From Motiliproteus sp047633175 (GTDB lineage: Bacteria > Pseudomonadota > Gammaproteobacteria > Pseudomonadales > Balneatricaceae), in NCBI GenBank assembly GCA_047633175.1, contig JBLIEQ010000020.1:7417-71416 (forward strand): 64,000 bases of DNA, read 5' to 3'. A program made the position numbers and the translations under genes. The notes below the pieces were generated by a model. The model searched no databases. It was not told the DNA's origin and saw nothing but the letters and a program-made list of their open reading frames with translations. Numbering within the stretch: the stretch's first letter is position 1; each line of letters opens with the position of its first letter. Shown in pieces: positions 13,991 through 22,768 of the stretch.

Positions 13991-14533
13991 CTAGTCTTTA
14001 ACGACCTGGCCAAACTCAAGCTCTACGGGCGTCGAACGACCGAAGATCAATACAGCAACCTGCACTCGGCTCTTCTCGTAGTTAACGCCTTCAACTACAC
14101 CGGTAAAGTCGGTAAATGGACCCTCGGTGACGCGCACCATCTGACCGGCCTCAAACAACGTCTTCGGACGCGGCTGATCTACGCCTGCCTCGACCCGCTG
14201 CAAGATTGCCTGTGCTTCTTTTTCAGTAATCGGGGCTACTTTACCAGGATTTCTGGTATCTTCGCCGATAAAGCCCATCACCCGCGGCACAGACTTAACG
14301 AGATGCCAGGAAGCGTCGTTCAACTCCATCTGGACCAACACATAACCCGGGTAAAACTTACGCTCAGACTTACGCTTCTGACCGTTGCGCATCTCAACTA
14401 CTTCTTCGGTCGGCACCAAAATGTCACCGAAATCATCCTGCATATTCTCGAGCTCAACTCGCTCTTGCAAGGACTGCATAACTCGCTTTTCATAACCCGA
14501 ATATGCGTGAACGACGTACCAACGCTTCGCCAC
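13991..14533 (-). CDS. nusG: Transcription termination/antitermination factor NusG
   Basis: Binds RNA polymerase through the NGN domain, and Rho or S10 through the KOW domain. 180 residues (E. coli 181): NGN domain from MAKRWYVVHAYSGYEKRV to about residue 120, then a KOW domain around GPFTDFTGVVEGVNYEKSRV. The start is GTG at 14533. It follows secE by 12 bp. The 192-bp gap before rplK probably holds the ribosomal protein promoter and the L1 target. Confidence 0.97.
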   Translation of the reverse strand: MAKRWYVVHAYSGYEKRVMQSLQERVELENMQDDFGDILVPTEEVVEMRNGQKRKSERKFYPGYVLVQMELNDASWHLVKSVPRVMGFIGEDTRNPGKVAPITEKEAQAILQRVEAGVDQPRPKTLFEAGQMVRVTEGPFTDFTGVVEGVNYEKSRVQVAVLIFGRSTPVELEFGQVVKD

Positions 14534-14545
14534 TGCGAGAACCCC

Positions 14546-14914
14546 TTAACCAATTACCCCAGAAATCATCCAACTCAGCAACGAATCAATCGCCCAGAGC
14601 GCCAAACCTGTCAACAACACCACCACCACGACTATCGCCGTCGTCTGCACTGTCTCCTGGCGCGTTGGCCAGATAACCTTTCTAATCTCAACCTTGGCTT
14701 CTTTAAACAGTGTAAAGAACGCCCTACCCTTAGCCGTCTGCAGCGCAACGAAACCGGCCGCAGCAGCCAACAGCAACAGAGCCAACACTCGATACAGCAG
14801 CGACTCTTCAGAAAAATATGAATTACCCGCCACACCTACTGCAACCAGCAGCACCGTGACAAACCATTTACCAGAATCAAACTTGGATTCAGCAGGACCT
14901 GCTTTCGCGCTCAT
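14546..14914 (-). CDS. secE: Preprotein translocase subunit SecE
   Basis: Essential inner-membrane subunit of SecYEG. 122 residues with three membrane segments (about residues 17-35, 40-60 and 92-112), the three-span form typical of gammaproteobacteria. The cytoplasmic amphipathic region FKEAKVEIRKVIWPTRQETV is the conserved SecE signature. It lies directly upstream of nusG and 92 bp downstream of tRNA-Trp. Confidence 0.95.
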   Translation of the reverse strand: MSAKAGPAESKFDSGKWFVTVLLVAVGVAGNSYFSEESLLYRVLALLLLAAAAGFVALQTAKGRAFFTLFKEAKVEIRKVIWPTRQETVQTTAIVVVVVLLTGLALWAIDSLLSWMISGVIG

Positions 14915-15006
14915 GCGGTAAAGCCTCTATATAAACAGACGGAGCTGATAGAAATATCAACCTTAAGACTCCTGCCAACTTAACCGTCTGATTGAAGACG
15001 TTAAAT

Positions 15007-15082
<76 letters not shown>

Positions 15083-15784
15083 GTCACAAGGGGAGCGAAT
15101 TATATCCACCCCCCCATAGGTTTGCAACCAGCAATAGTCGCTTATTCGACTATCCTGCCACAATGCATCCACTCAGGGCATGACTACCCCTGAAAAATGA
15201 AACCTCGGCTATCTTAGCAGCTTCATCGGCATCGGGTAAAAGGGGTAGGATTTATTTGTTGGGAGGAATGTTTCCATAGCAGCCGTGCGCCACGAGCTGG
15301 CCGCGACACTAGCTAAAGTACCGGCACCTGCCTCTAGCCGACACGCCGAATGGAGACTCTTCAGAAACAGCATCCGAACGATAGGCGGCATCGGCATAGA
15401 CCTGCATAGACTCTTCTTTCAGCCAAAGGCCACTTTGCGCTTTCCAGCGACCTCGGCTAGGCATCTCTTCCAGTCCGCCGATGCGAGACAGAAAACAGCC
15501 ACCAAGTGCGACTCCTGCAATCTCGACAAGAAAACAGGCGTTGCTGGCGCATTGAAAAACCATGCTGACATCCTTGCCAGCCTATCTAACTATGCTGACT
15601 CTTCTCTGATCGAGTCATCATAGCTGCAGGGGCGCAAGCGACACGCCTAAATCTCCAGACTTCTTTGACTGTCGGCGCCGGGACAGCCCTGATCCTGCCA
15701 CAGGCAACCGGGAGTCCTGCGATCCCAGGACCTGACTAAGACACCCAACCTGAGCGTCACAGCAACCCCTAAACCCCAGGAACG
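15083..15784. other. Gene-poor gap where tuf is normally found
   Basis: About 700 bp between the tRNA-Thr terminator and tRNA-Trp. No stretch resembles elongation factor Tu on either strand. The only protein-like trace is on the minus strand at 15309-15563, whose translation contains SMQVYADAAYRSDAV; this loosely resembles the catalytic region of IS5-type transposases and is followed by frame breaks. A plus-strand frame at 15285-15623 has no recognisable content. I see no confident gene here. Confidence 0.5.
15309..15563 (-). pseudogene. Possible transposase fragment (IS5-like), weak
   Basis: An 84-codon frame with a segment (KEESMQVYADAAYRS) reminiscent of the second catalytic-Asp motif of IS5/IS4-group DDE transposases (family pattern V-Y-A-D-x-A-Y). 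No flanking inverted repeats were found and no other transposase motif is present. It could equally be a chance frame. It sits exactly where tuf has been lost, which is the reason for recording it. Confidence 0.25.
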
Positions 15785-15815
15785 AAAAAGGGCAGACATA
15801 TCTCTATGCCTGCCC
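15785..15815 (-). terminator. Terminator downstream of tRNA-Thr(GGT)
   Basis: On the minus strand GGGCAG-x-CAT and ATG-x-CTGCCC form a stem around a short loop (15790-15815), followed by TTTTTC. It lies about 50 bp past tRNA-Thr(GGT) and would end the Thr-Tyr-Gly-Thr transcript before the gap that lacks tuf. Confidence 0.75.
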
Positions 15816-15867
15816 TCTTACTACTACTTTTTACTTCTACTACTTCTTTCTACTACATTCTATGGAA

Positions 15868-15942
15868 TGGAGCTCCAAGGCGGATTTGAACCGCCGACCT
15901 CACCCTTACCAAGGGTGTGCTCTACCCCTGAGCTACTGGAGC
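15868..15942 (-). tRNA. tRNA-Thr (anticodon GGT)
   Basis: Cloverleaf on the minus strand beginning GCTCCAGTAGCTCAGGGG and ending in encoded CCA. The anticodon stem CACCC/GGGTG encloses TTGGTAA, anticodon GGT. Last of the four-tRNA cluster; in E. coli and Pseudomonas tufB follows it. Confidence 0.96.
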
Positions 15943-15989
15943 ACATTTCATAACAGGCAGAATTTATTCTAAAAACTATTCGACAATAC

Positions 15990-16064
15990 TGGAGCGGGTA
16001 GCGGGAATCGAACCCGCGTCCTCAGCTTGGAAGGCTGATGTGATAGCCATTATACCATACCCGC
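15990..16064 (-). tRNA. tRNA-Gly (anticodon TCC)
   Basis: Cloverleaf on the minus strand beginning GCGGGTATGGTATAATGG and ending GCCCGCT-like acceptor plus CCA; the anticodon loop CTTCCAA gives TCC. The T-arm GGTTCGATTCC is standard. It lies between tRNA-Tyr and tRNA-Thr(GGT), the classic arrangement. Confidence 0.96.
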
Positions 16065-16090
16065 AGAAGACGAATATCTTACTAAGTTAA

Positions 16091-16174
16091 TGGTGGTGAG
16101 GGGTGGATTCGAACCACCGAAGCTTGCGCGTCAGATTTACAGTCTGATCCCTTTGGCCACTCGGGAACCTCACC
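16091..16174 (-). tRNA. tRNA-Tyr (anticodon GTA)
   Basis: 84-nt class II tRNA on the minus strand beginning GGTGAGGTTCCCGAGTGG and ending with encoded CCA. The anticodon loop CTGTAAA gives GTA, and a long variable arm (ACGCGCAAGCTTC region) is present as required for bacterial tRNA-Tyr. Confidence 0.96.
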
Positions 16175-16234
16175 TTACCTCGGACCTTTGATTAACAATC
16201 ATCGGACCTTTTAACTTATCGTTACTACTATGCG

Positions 16235-16310
<76 letters not shown>

Positions 16311-16339
16311 TCATGCGTTGCATCAACGAGGCGCAGATA

Positions 16340-17014
16340 TTACTCAGGCCCCTGGGTTCTTGCAAGCCTTTGACAAAGTTTTTTTTCAGTTTCCACCGCT
16401 GAGTATGTTTTCAGCAGCGATTGCAGCCGAATACTGCCGGCAACAGACTCGGAACTGGCCCGCAATAATAGATAGTAGTTGTAGCGATAGCGCAGCTGCT
16501 CCTGCACTACAGCATCATAGCCTTGCTGCTGTAACGCCAGCCCCAGAGCCTCCGCCGAGGCCCGCTCTTCAGACACACCCTGCGGATGCGTCTCTTGCGT
16601 TCCAGCAGCCTCAAGCCACCACCCCTGCAGACCAACCGCGCGCATCGACTCGTGCAGCGCTTGTGGCGCTGTCACGCCCTCGAGCGTGCGAGCATCCCCC
16701 CTGTCTGCAGAGGACGGCGCCAGCGGCCCCTCCTCACCCAACCTAGCCTCTGATCCCTGAGTCTTAGCAAACGGACCCACGCGATAGCAATACAACGCCC
16801 TCTCCGGTTGAGCCTCAGCCGCGGCGAACCCTTGCGGCTCACGCTGACGCAGCACTGCTGCCGGCACCTCCCTGAGCAGATCCAGCCCTGCCACGCCAGG
16901 CGCCTGCGTCTCGATCCGTTCGGCCTGGCTGCGCCTGTGGGCCCGCTCCTGATAAAACCAGCCATACAGCAAGCCGTTAAGCAGCAACAGAATCAGAAAC
17001 GACCAGCGCAACAT
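16340..17014 (-). CDS. Membrane-anchored SPOR-like domain protein
   Basis: 224 residues. The first ~20 residues (LRWSFLILLLLNGLLYGWF) form a single N-terminal membrane anchor. A variable linker follows, then a segment with YCYRVGPFAK near residue 77 that resembles the start of a SPOR (peptidoglycan-binding) domain. The C-terminal third is compatible with a SPOR fold (EALGLALQQQGYDAVV). The ATG follows the coaX stop with no spacer. In Pseudomonas a SPOR-domain protein also follows coaX, which supports the call. Its function is unknown. Confidence 0.6.
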   Translation of the reverse strand: MLRWSFLILLLLNGLLYGWFYQERAHRRSQAERIETQAPGVAGLDLLREVPAAVLRQREPQGFAAAEAQPERALYCYRVGPFAKTQGSEARLGEEGPLAPSSADRGDARTLEGVTAPQALHESMRAVGLQGWWLEAAGTQETHPQGVSEERASAEALGLALQQQGYDAVVQEQLRYRYNYYLLLRASSESVAGSIRLQSLLKTYSAVETEKKLCQRLARTQGPE

Positions 17015-17779
17015 CTAGTGACCCTCCCCGCCGGCACTCTCTCTGCCGGGCAGCGACCAACCCAGCCCGTCCAGCACCAGATCGGCACAGCACTCACCCG
17101 CACCTGCCGCCTCTAAGAAACGCGCGGCATCACCGCCGGTGACCAAGAGCCTCGCATGGGTGCCCAGCAGGGCGGGCATATCGCGCACGACGCGCTGGGC
17201 AAGCGCGGCCAACATCAACTCAATCCCATGGCCTACCGCCTCCCCGGTGCTCTTGCCTGGACGCGTATCAAAGCGATCCTCAGCATCCAGGGGCAGATGG
17301 ATCTGGCGGGTATTACTGAGCAGCCCTCTGCGCATCAACCGCAGCCCCGGGGCTATATAGCCACCCAGGTGCTGCCCTGTCGCATCGACATAGTCGACCG
17401 TCACCGCACTGCCACAGTCCACGACGCAGCAGCCTTCGGGGGCTCGATTAAACCCGGCCAGCATCGCCAACCAGCGATCGGCACCCATCGTCTCAAAACT
17501 GCTATAGCTATTAGAGACCCCCGCCTGAGCGGCTTGTGACAAAGCCTTCTCCGCCGTCAGGAACCATTGCTGCCGACAGTGCGACAACAGCAGCCGCTCT
17601 ATCTCGACAGAGGCCACCGAGACAAAACGTACCCGTTGCGGCCGCGCCAGCCCTTGCCAGGATTGCAGCAACAGGGCGTCGCTGAGTGCGGCAGTCTCCA
17701 TAGAACCGCGCTGTTCCACCCCCTGCAGCGTCCTGAGACGCCACTTGAGCCTCGTATTGCCGATATCGACATCAAGCAT
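17015..17779 (-). CDS. coaX: Type III pantothenate kinase
   Basis: Phosphorylates pantothenate in the first committed step of coenzyme A synthesis. 254 residues. N-terminal phosphate-binding motif DVDIGNTRLKW (residues 3-13), MGADRWLAMLAGF in the middle, and CGSAVTVDYVD followed by GGYIAPGLRLM, all CoaX hallmarks; it is of the ASKHA fold and unrelated to CoaA. It overlaps birA by 8 bp and abuts the SPOR-like gene, forming a folA-birA-coaX-SPOR operon. Confidence 0.95.
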   Translation of the reverse strand: MLDVDIGNTRLKWRLRTLQGVEQRGSMETAALSDALLLQSWQGLARPQRVRFVSVASVEIERLLLSHCRQQWFLTAEKALSQAAQAGVSNSYSSFETMGADRWLAMLAGFNRAPEGCCVVDCGSAVTVDYVDATGQHLGGYIAPGLRLMRRGLLSNTRQIHLPLDAEDRFDTRPGKSTGEAVGHGIELMLAALAQRVVRDMPALLGTHARLLVTGGDAARFLEAAGAGECCADLVLDGLGWSLPGRESAGGEGH

Positions 17780-18752
17780 CGCCTAACGCCTTCAGACTCA
17801 GCTCCCCGCCATAAAACGCCTTAACGCCGGCATCAGTCGCCAGCAGCAGTGCGCCCTTAGCATCCACGCCGAGACACTCACCCTGCTGCGAAAAGCTATC
17901 GGTGGACAACCGCACCTGCTGCCCCTGATGGGCATTATGCTGCTGCCAGGCGTCCCTGAAGGGCGTAAACCCCTGACGCTCAAACTGTTGCAAGGCAGGC
18001 ACCAGCGCATTAAGCAACGCCGCCAGGACCCGATTACGATCCAGGGACTCACCCATAATCTGCTGCAGATCGGTCCAGGGCTGATCCACCCCCGTCGCGG
18101 CATCCTCAGGCATGGCGACATTAACGCCCATGCCGATAACCACCTGACACTGCCCCGAAGCATCGCCACTCATCTCCAGCAGCACGCCCGCCAGCTTACG
18201 TCCCTGATGGAGCAGGTCGTTGGGCCATTTCAGCGCCACGCCCCTGACACCCATAGCCGCCAGGCCGTTGCGCAACGCCAGACCCACCACCAGGCTCAAC
18301 CCCTCTAGCGAGGCTGCGCCGCCACCAAAAGACCAGGTCAGTGAAAAATACAGATTACGCGCAAAGGGACTGGCCCAGAGCCGCCCTCGTCGCCCCCGCC
18401 CCGCTGTCTGCTGCTCGGCGATATACAGACGACCATGACAGTCACCCAACTGCGCCTCTGCCGCGGCAACCTTATTGGTAGATTCCAGGATCAACGCCAG
18501 TTCGATATGACTCAGGCTGGACGCGACCTCGGCATCCAGCCCCGGCTCGAACAGCGCCCGATCCAGCAGATTGATGCCACCCGGAACTCTATAGCCGCGT
18601 CCTTTCACCGAATGGCAATCGAGCCCCAGGGGTTCAAGTTTTTTGAGCTGTTTCCAGACGGCCGCGCGGCTGACCCCCTGAGCCTCACCCAGGGATTCCC
18701 CGGAGTGAAACTCGCCATCGGCCAGCATCGATAATAATGTTTGCAAGCTCAC
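17772..18752 (-). CDS. birA: Biotin-protein ligase / biotin operon repressor
   Basis: Attaches biotin to the acetyl-CoA carboxylase carrier protein and, with bound biotinyl-AMP, represses biotin synthesis genes. 326 residues (E. coli 321). A winged-helix DNA-binding domain occupies residues 1-65 (GESLGEAQGVSRAAVWKQLK). The catalytic core has the AGRGRRGR adenylate loop, LKWPNDLL and KLAGVLLEMSG; a C-terminal SH3-like domain follows. The start GTG (18752) overlaps the folA stop as GTGA. The HTH suggests a true bifunctional BirA. Confidence 0.95.
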   Translation of the reverse strand: MSLQTLLSMLADGEFHSGESLGEAQGVSRAAVWKQLKKLEPLGLDCHSVKGRGYRVPGGINLLDRALFEPGLDAEVASSLSHIELALILESTNKVAAAEAQLGDCHGRLYIAEQQTAGRGRRGRLWASPFARNLYFSLTWSFGGGAASLEGLSLVVGLALRNGLAAMGVRGVALKWPNDLLHQGRKLAGVLLEMSGDASGQCQVVIGMGVNVAMPEDAATGVDQPWTDLQQIMGESLDRNRVLAALLNALVPALQQFERQGFTPFRDAWQQHNAHQGQQVRLSTDSFSQQGECLGVDAKGALLLATDAGVKAFYGGELSLKALGDA

Positions 18753-19264
18753 CCGCAGGCCTCGCTGCGATCTAAGGTGATAAAGCTATAGGCATGGGGA
18801 TTGGGGGCCACAGCATCGAAATCCTGACGCGACACCTGCTGCCACTGGGCATTATCCAACTCAGGAAAGAAGGTATCGCCCTCGACAGAGTGATGCACCT
18901 GGGTCAGATAGAGCCGCCGCGCATACGGCAGCGCCTGCGCATAAAGCTCGGCACCGCCGATCACCAGCGCCTCCGTGGCACCCTTGAGCTCAGAGACCCG
19001 ACGCGCCTCCTCGAGAGCTTGCGGCAGAGAGTGCACCAGGGTCACGCCTTCGAGCGAATAATCCCGGTCACGACTGACCACGATATTGGTGCGCCCCGGC
19101 AACGGCCGCCCAATCGACTCATAGGTCTTACGCCCCATGATGATCACCTTACCCAGGGTCACCGCCTTGAAATATTTCAGATCCTCAGGCAGATACCAGG
19201 GCAGCGTATTATTAATGCCGATAACCCGATTCTCAGCCTGAGCCACCATCAGTGCCAGTCGCAT
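18749..19264 (-). CDS. folA: Dihydrofolate reductase
   Basis: NADPH-dependent reduction of dihydrofolate to tetrahydrofolate. 171 residues with the start at ATG 19264 (MRLALMVAQAENRVIG). LPWYLPEDLKYFK carries the acidic active-site residue equivalent to Asp27 of E. coli; IIMGRKTYESIG and GRTNIVVSRD are the NADPH-binding segments. It lies 61 bp after thyA, which makes the dihydrofolate it recycles. The downstream birA start overlaps by 4 bp. Confidence 0.96.
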   Translation of the reverse strand: MRLALMVAQAENRVIGINNTLPWYLPEDLKYFKAVTLGKVIIMGRKTYESIGRPLPGRTNIVVSRDRDYSLEGVTLVHSLPQALEEARRVSELKGATEALVIGGAELYAQALPYARRLYLTQVHHSVEGDTFFPELDNAQWQQVSRQDFDAVAPNPHAYSFITLDRSEACG

Positions 19265-19325
19265 AAAACCCCCATAGAGCAAACGTAAAAAACAATAACC
19301 GCGCGTCGCGCCTTATTCTGTCCCG

Positions 19326-20120
19326 TTACACCGCTATCGGTGCCGGAATATGGGCATGACTCTGATAGCCCTGCAGCTCGAAGTCTTCAAACCTAAACGC
19401 GAACAGATCCTTTACCTCTGGATTTAACCGCATCACCGGTAATTCAAGCGGTTCTCGTGAGAGCTGCAGATCGGCCTGCTCCAGATGATTAGAGTACAGG
19501 TGAGCATCACCCAGGGTGTGCACGAAGTCACCCGGCTCCAGACCACAGACCTGCGCGACCATCATCGTCAGCAGCGCATAAGAGGCAATGTTAAAGGGCA
19601 CCCCCAGAAACACATCGGCGCTGCGCTGATACAGCTGGCACGAGAGCCGGCCTTCACTGACATAGAACTGGAACAGGGTGTGACAGGGTGGCAATGCCAT
19701 CTTGTTCACCTCCGGCACATTCCAGGCACTGACGATCAGCCGTCGCGAATCTGGATTGGTTTTAATCTGCTCGATCAACAGCGCAAGCTGATCGACGCCA
19801 TCGCCCTCCGGCGTCGGCCAGGAGCGCCACTGGTGCCCGTAGACAGGACCGAGGTCACCCTGGTCATCGGCCCACTGATCCCAGATTTTTACCCCATTAT
19901 CGTTAAGGTATTTGATATTGGTATCGCCCTGCAGGAACCACAGCAGTTCGTGAATAATCGAGCGCAGGTGGCACTTCTTGGTGGTCACCAGCGGAAAGCC
20001 TGCGGACAGATCGAAACGCATCTGGTGACCGAAGAGGCTCAGGGTACCCGTACCGGTACGATCACCCTTGAATGCGCCGTTTTCACGGATCTGACGCATA
20101 AGCTGCAAATACTGCTGCAT
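19326..20120 (-). CDS. thyA: Thymidylate synthase
   Basis: Methylates dUMP to dTMP with methylene-tetrahydrofolate. 264 residues, exactly the E. coli length. The nucleophilic cysteine sits in LPPCHTLFQFYV; RSADVFLGVPFNIASYALL and the HIPAPIAV C-terminus are canonical. lgt precedes it by only 5 bp and folA follows, a widespread gammaproteobacterial order. Confidence 0.98.
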   Translation of the reverse strand: MQQYLQLMRQIRENGAFKGDRTGTGTLSLFGHQMRFDLSAGFPLVTTKKCHLRSIIHELLWFLQGDTNIKYLNDNGVKIWDQWADDQGDLGPVYGHQWRSWPTPEGDGVDQLALLIEQIKTNPDSRRLIVSAWNVPEVNKMALPPCHTLFQFYVSEGRLSCQLYQRSADVFLGVPFNIASYALLTMMVAQVCGLEPGDFVHTLGDAHLYSNHLEQADLQLSREPLELPVMRLNPEVKDLFAFRFEDFELQGYQSHAHIPAPIAV

Positions 20121-20125
20121 CGCGG

Positions 20126-20932
20126 TTACTTCCTATCTTGTTGAGTCTGAACAGGGCTGCGGCGATACGCCCAGCACATAAATAACGCACCGATCAGGAT
20201 CATCGGCAATGACAAAATCTGACCCATCGTCAGCCAGTCGAAGGCGATATAGCCTAACTGACTATCCGGCTGGCGGGCGAATTCGACCAGAAATCTAAAG
20301 CTGCCATAGCAGAGCAGAAACAGCCCTGAGACCGCCATCGCGGGACGCGGTTTAGCGGAGAACCACCAGAGCAGGCAAAACAGCAACACCCCTTCCAGCG
20401 CCAGCTGATACAGCTGCGAGGGATGCCGCGCCAGGGCATCGGCGCGCGGAAAGACCATCCCCCAGGGCAGGTCCGTCGGACGCCCCCACAGCTCGCCGCC
20501 GATAAAGTTACCCAATCGCCCCAGCCCCAGCCCTATAGGCACCAGGGGCGCAACAAAATCGCCCACCCCAAAGATCGTCTTATGGAATTTACGCGCAAAC
20601 AGCACGATCGCGAGGCTGACGCCCAACAGCCCCCCATGAAACGACATCCCGCCTTCCCAGACCGAAAACAGCCAGAGCGGATCCTCCAGAAAGCGCTCGA
20701 AGTTATAAAACAGCACATAGCCCAGCCGCCCACCCAGAACGACGCCCAGACCCGAATAGAAGATCAGATCGGAGACCTGCTGCGGACTCCAACCCGATCC
20801 TGGCCGGGCGGCACGGCGATTGGCCAGCCACAAGGCCGCCACAAAACCGCCGAGATACATCAGCCCATACCAATGTATTTTCAGGGGTCCCAGCTGCAGG
20901 GCAACCGGATCGATCTGGGGAAACGTCAACAC
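20126..20932 (-). CDS. lgt: Prolipoprotein diacylglyceryl transferase
   Basis: Inner-membrane enzyme that transfers diacylglyceryl from phosphatidylglycerol to the lipobox cysteine of prolipoproteins. 268 residues with seven predicted membrane segments. The Lgt signature GRLGNFIGGELWGRPTDLPW is present, as is the HWYGLMYLGGF N-terminal motif. The start is GTG (20932), with GGAG 10 nt upstream. It is followed by thyA after 5 bp. A block of 13-bp tandem repeats lies between it and the upstream permease gene. Confidence 0.96.
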   Translation of the reverse strand: MLTFPQIDPVALQLGPLKIHWYGLMYLGGFVAALWLANRRAARPGSGWSPQQVSDLIFYSGLGVVLGGRLGYVLFYNFERFLEDPLWLFSVWEGGMSFHGGLLGVSLAIVLFARKFHKTIFGVGDFVAPLVPIGLGLGRLGNFIGGELWGRPTDLPWGMVFPRADALARHPSQLYQLALEGVLLFCLLWWFSAKPRPAMAVSGLFLLCYGSFRFLVEFARQPDSQLGYIAFDWLTMGQILSLPMILIGALFMCWAYRRSPVQTQQDRK

Positions 20933-20962
20933 GCAGGTAAAACTCCTTTAACAATTACGTTT

Positions 20963-21013
20963 TTCTAGACAGCTGTTCTAGACAGTTGTTCAGGACAGTT
21001 GTTCAGGACAGCA
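20963..21013. repeat. 13-bp tandem repeat, four copies
   Basis: Four imperfect copies of TTCTAGACAGCTG / TTCAGGACAGTTG run directly up to the TauE/SafE stop codon and end about 30 bp before lgt. Same unit length as repeats at 28030, 40494 and 48935. Confidence 0.85.
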
Positions 21014-21814
21014 TCAACCTGCCGCCAGCGCCGTGATCAGAAACCGGATACCGACCAACAGCAACAGCACCGCAAAGGCGCGCTTGAGGGTTCGCTCCGG
21101 CAGCACATGCGCAAGGCGCGCACCGTAGCCGGCGAACCAGGCACTGGTCAGGATGATCCCGAAGAAGGCGGGCAGGTAAACGTAGCCCAGACTCCACTCC
21201 ATCAGCGCAGGATGCTGCCAGCCCTGCTGAATATTAACCAGGGCGCCGGTAATGGCGATCGGCAGACCACAGGCCGCCGAGGTGCCTATCGCCTGCTGGA
21301 TGCGCACGTTACACCAGTTCAGATAGGGCGTCGTCATAGACCCCCCCCCGATACCGAACAGCGCCGAGCCATAACCGATCAGGCTACCGACCAGCCCCAA
21401 CCCTAACGATTTCGGCACGTCCCTGGTGGGCTTAGGCTTAAGACCCAGCCCCATCTGAACAGCCATTAAGATAGCAAAACAACCGAGCAACAACTGCAGC
21501 TTGGGGCCACTGAGCAGAACCGCTGTCTTAACGCCCAGGATCGCACCGATAACGATGCCCACCGCCAGCGGTTTAAAGATATCCCAACGTACACCCTTTT
21601 TCAGATGATGCGTACGTATGGAGCTGAACGAGGTCACCACGATCGTCGCCAATGAGGTCGCGACGGCGGCATGGGTCAGCACCTCGGGAGACATCCCCTG
21701 CAGCCCGAAGCTGAACACCAGCACCGGGACGATAATCAGACCGCCGCCGATTCCGAAGAGTCCCGCGATCGTACCGGCGCAGGCGCCGAGGACAAGATAT
21801 GAGAGAATCAGCAC
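21014..21814 (-). CDS. TauE/SafE family sulfite/anion exporter-like permease
   Basis: 266 residues with about eight hydrophobic segments and the duplicated GLFGIGGGLIIVP (residues 18-30) and ALFGIGGGSMTTPYL (151-165) motifs that define the TauE/SafE (UPF0721) family. Members export sulfite, sulfoacetate or other organic anions; the substrate cannot be told here. The start is a GTG near 21814. The gene lies upstream of lgt on the same strand, but the repeats between them make co-transcription uncertain. Confidence 0.85.
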   Translation of the reverse strand: MLILSYLVLGACAGTIAGLFGIGGGLIIVPVLVFSFGLQGMSPEVLTHAAVATSLATIVVTSFSSIRTHHLKKGVRWDIFKPLAVGIVIGAILGVKTAVLLSGPKLQLLLGCFAILMAVQMGLGLKPKPTRDVPKSLGLGLVGSLIGYGSALFGIGGGSMTTPYLNWCNVRIQQAIGTSAACGLPIAITGALVNIQQGWQHPALMEWSLGYVYLPAFFGIILTSAWFAGYGARLAHVLPERTLKRAFAVLLLLVGIRFLITALAAG

Positions 21815-21929
21815 GGTAAAGGCCTAAATTGTAGGGATTTTAAAAGGGCGCTATTATCACCCAAATTCAAGCAGTCTGTCCGCTTTATCGATCAGATCCG
21901 TCAGACTGCACGCCTCAGGGAGATCCAGC

Positions 21930-22685
21930 ATGTGCCTGATCCTGTTTGCATACAAGATTGACCCGAGCTATCCACTGATCGTCGCCGCCAATCGTGATGA
22001 ATTTTACCAGCGCCCGACCCGGCGTCTCGATTTCTGGCCGGATGCGCCTGGTCTGTTAGCCGGGCAAGACCTCGAGCAGGGCGGCACCTGGCTCGGCTGC
22101 ACCCGCTCAGGACGCTTTGCAGCGGTCACCAACGTCCGCCAGGGCTTTAGTCAGACCGGAACCCAGCTCAAATCCCGCGGCCACCTGCCGCTCGATTACC
22201 TCCTCGGCAACCAGCCCCCGCTGGACTATCTCCGCGCGCTCGAATCCCAGAGTCACCACTATGCCGGTTACAACCTGTTACTCGGCGACCGCCACGGACT
22301 CTATTACGGCTCTAATCGCAACCAGCAGCCGCCACAAGAACTGGCGCCCGGAATTTACGGGCTCAGCAACGCGACACTCGACACCCCCTGGCCTAAGGTC
22401 ACTCAAGGCACCCGGGCCCTGCAGCAACTGATCGAGGCCGATGACATCTCTGCACCCGCGCTGTTGCGACTATTACAGCATCGCGAACTCCCCACAGATG
22501 AGCAGTTACCCGATACCGGTATCGGCCTGGAGTGGGAACGACGCCTGAGTCCACGTTTTATCGACAGCAACGATTACGGCACCCGCTCCAGCCTGGTGAT
22601 GCTCCGCGAACAGGACGGTCGTCAGCAGGTTTATGAACAGAGCTATAGCCCTCACTGGGAGAAACCTAAAAGCTACTCTTTTTAA
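21930..22685 (+). CDS. NRDE (TANGO2-like) family protein
   Basis: 251 residues beginning MCLILFAYKIDPSYPLIVAA, with the eponymous NRDE at residues 21-24 followed by FYQRPT. Cys2 is conserved in the family, which resembles an N-terminal nucleophile fold. GGTWLGCTRSGRFAAVTNVR and NYGTRSSLVML are further family motifs. Human TANGO2 is linked to lipid and haem metabolism, but the bacterial role is unclear. Divergent from the TauE/SafE gene, 115 bp apart, and convergent with ptsP. Confidence 0.85.
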   Translation: MCLILFAYKIDPSYPLIVAANRDEFYQRPTRRLDFWPDAPGLLAGQDLEQGGTWLGCTRSGRFAAVTNVRQGFSQTGTQLKSRGHLPLDYLLGNQPPLDYLRALESQSHHYAGYNLLLGDRHGLYYGSNRNQQPPQELAPGIYGLSNATLDTPWPKVTQGTRALQQLIEADDISAPALLRLLQHRELPTDEQLPDTGIGLEWERRLSPRFIDSNDYGTRSSLVMLREQDGRQQVYEQSYSPHWEKPKSYSF

Positions 22686-22768
22686 ATCGACTAACTAGGA
22701 GATTAAAGCCCGTAGCGTGCGCAGAGGCACGAACCGCATCAAGCAATGCCTGCACGGCAAGAGAATAT

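Noticed and set aside
15285..15623. 112-codon plus-strand frame in the tuf gap
   Set aside because: No recognisable domain, no ribosome site, and it overlaps the equally weak opposite-strand frame; not supported as a gene.
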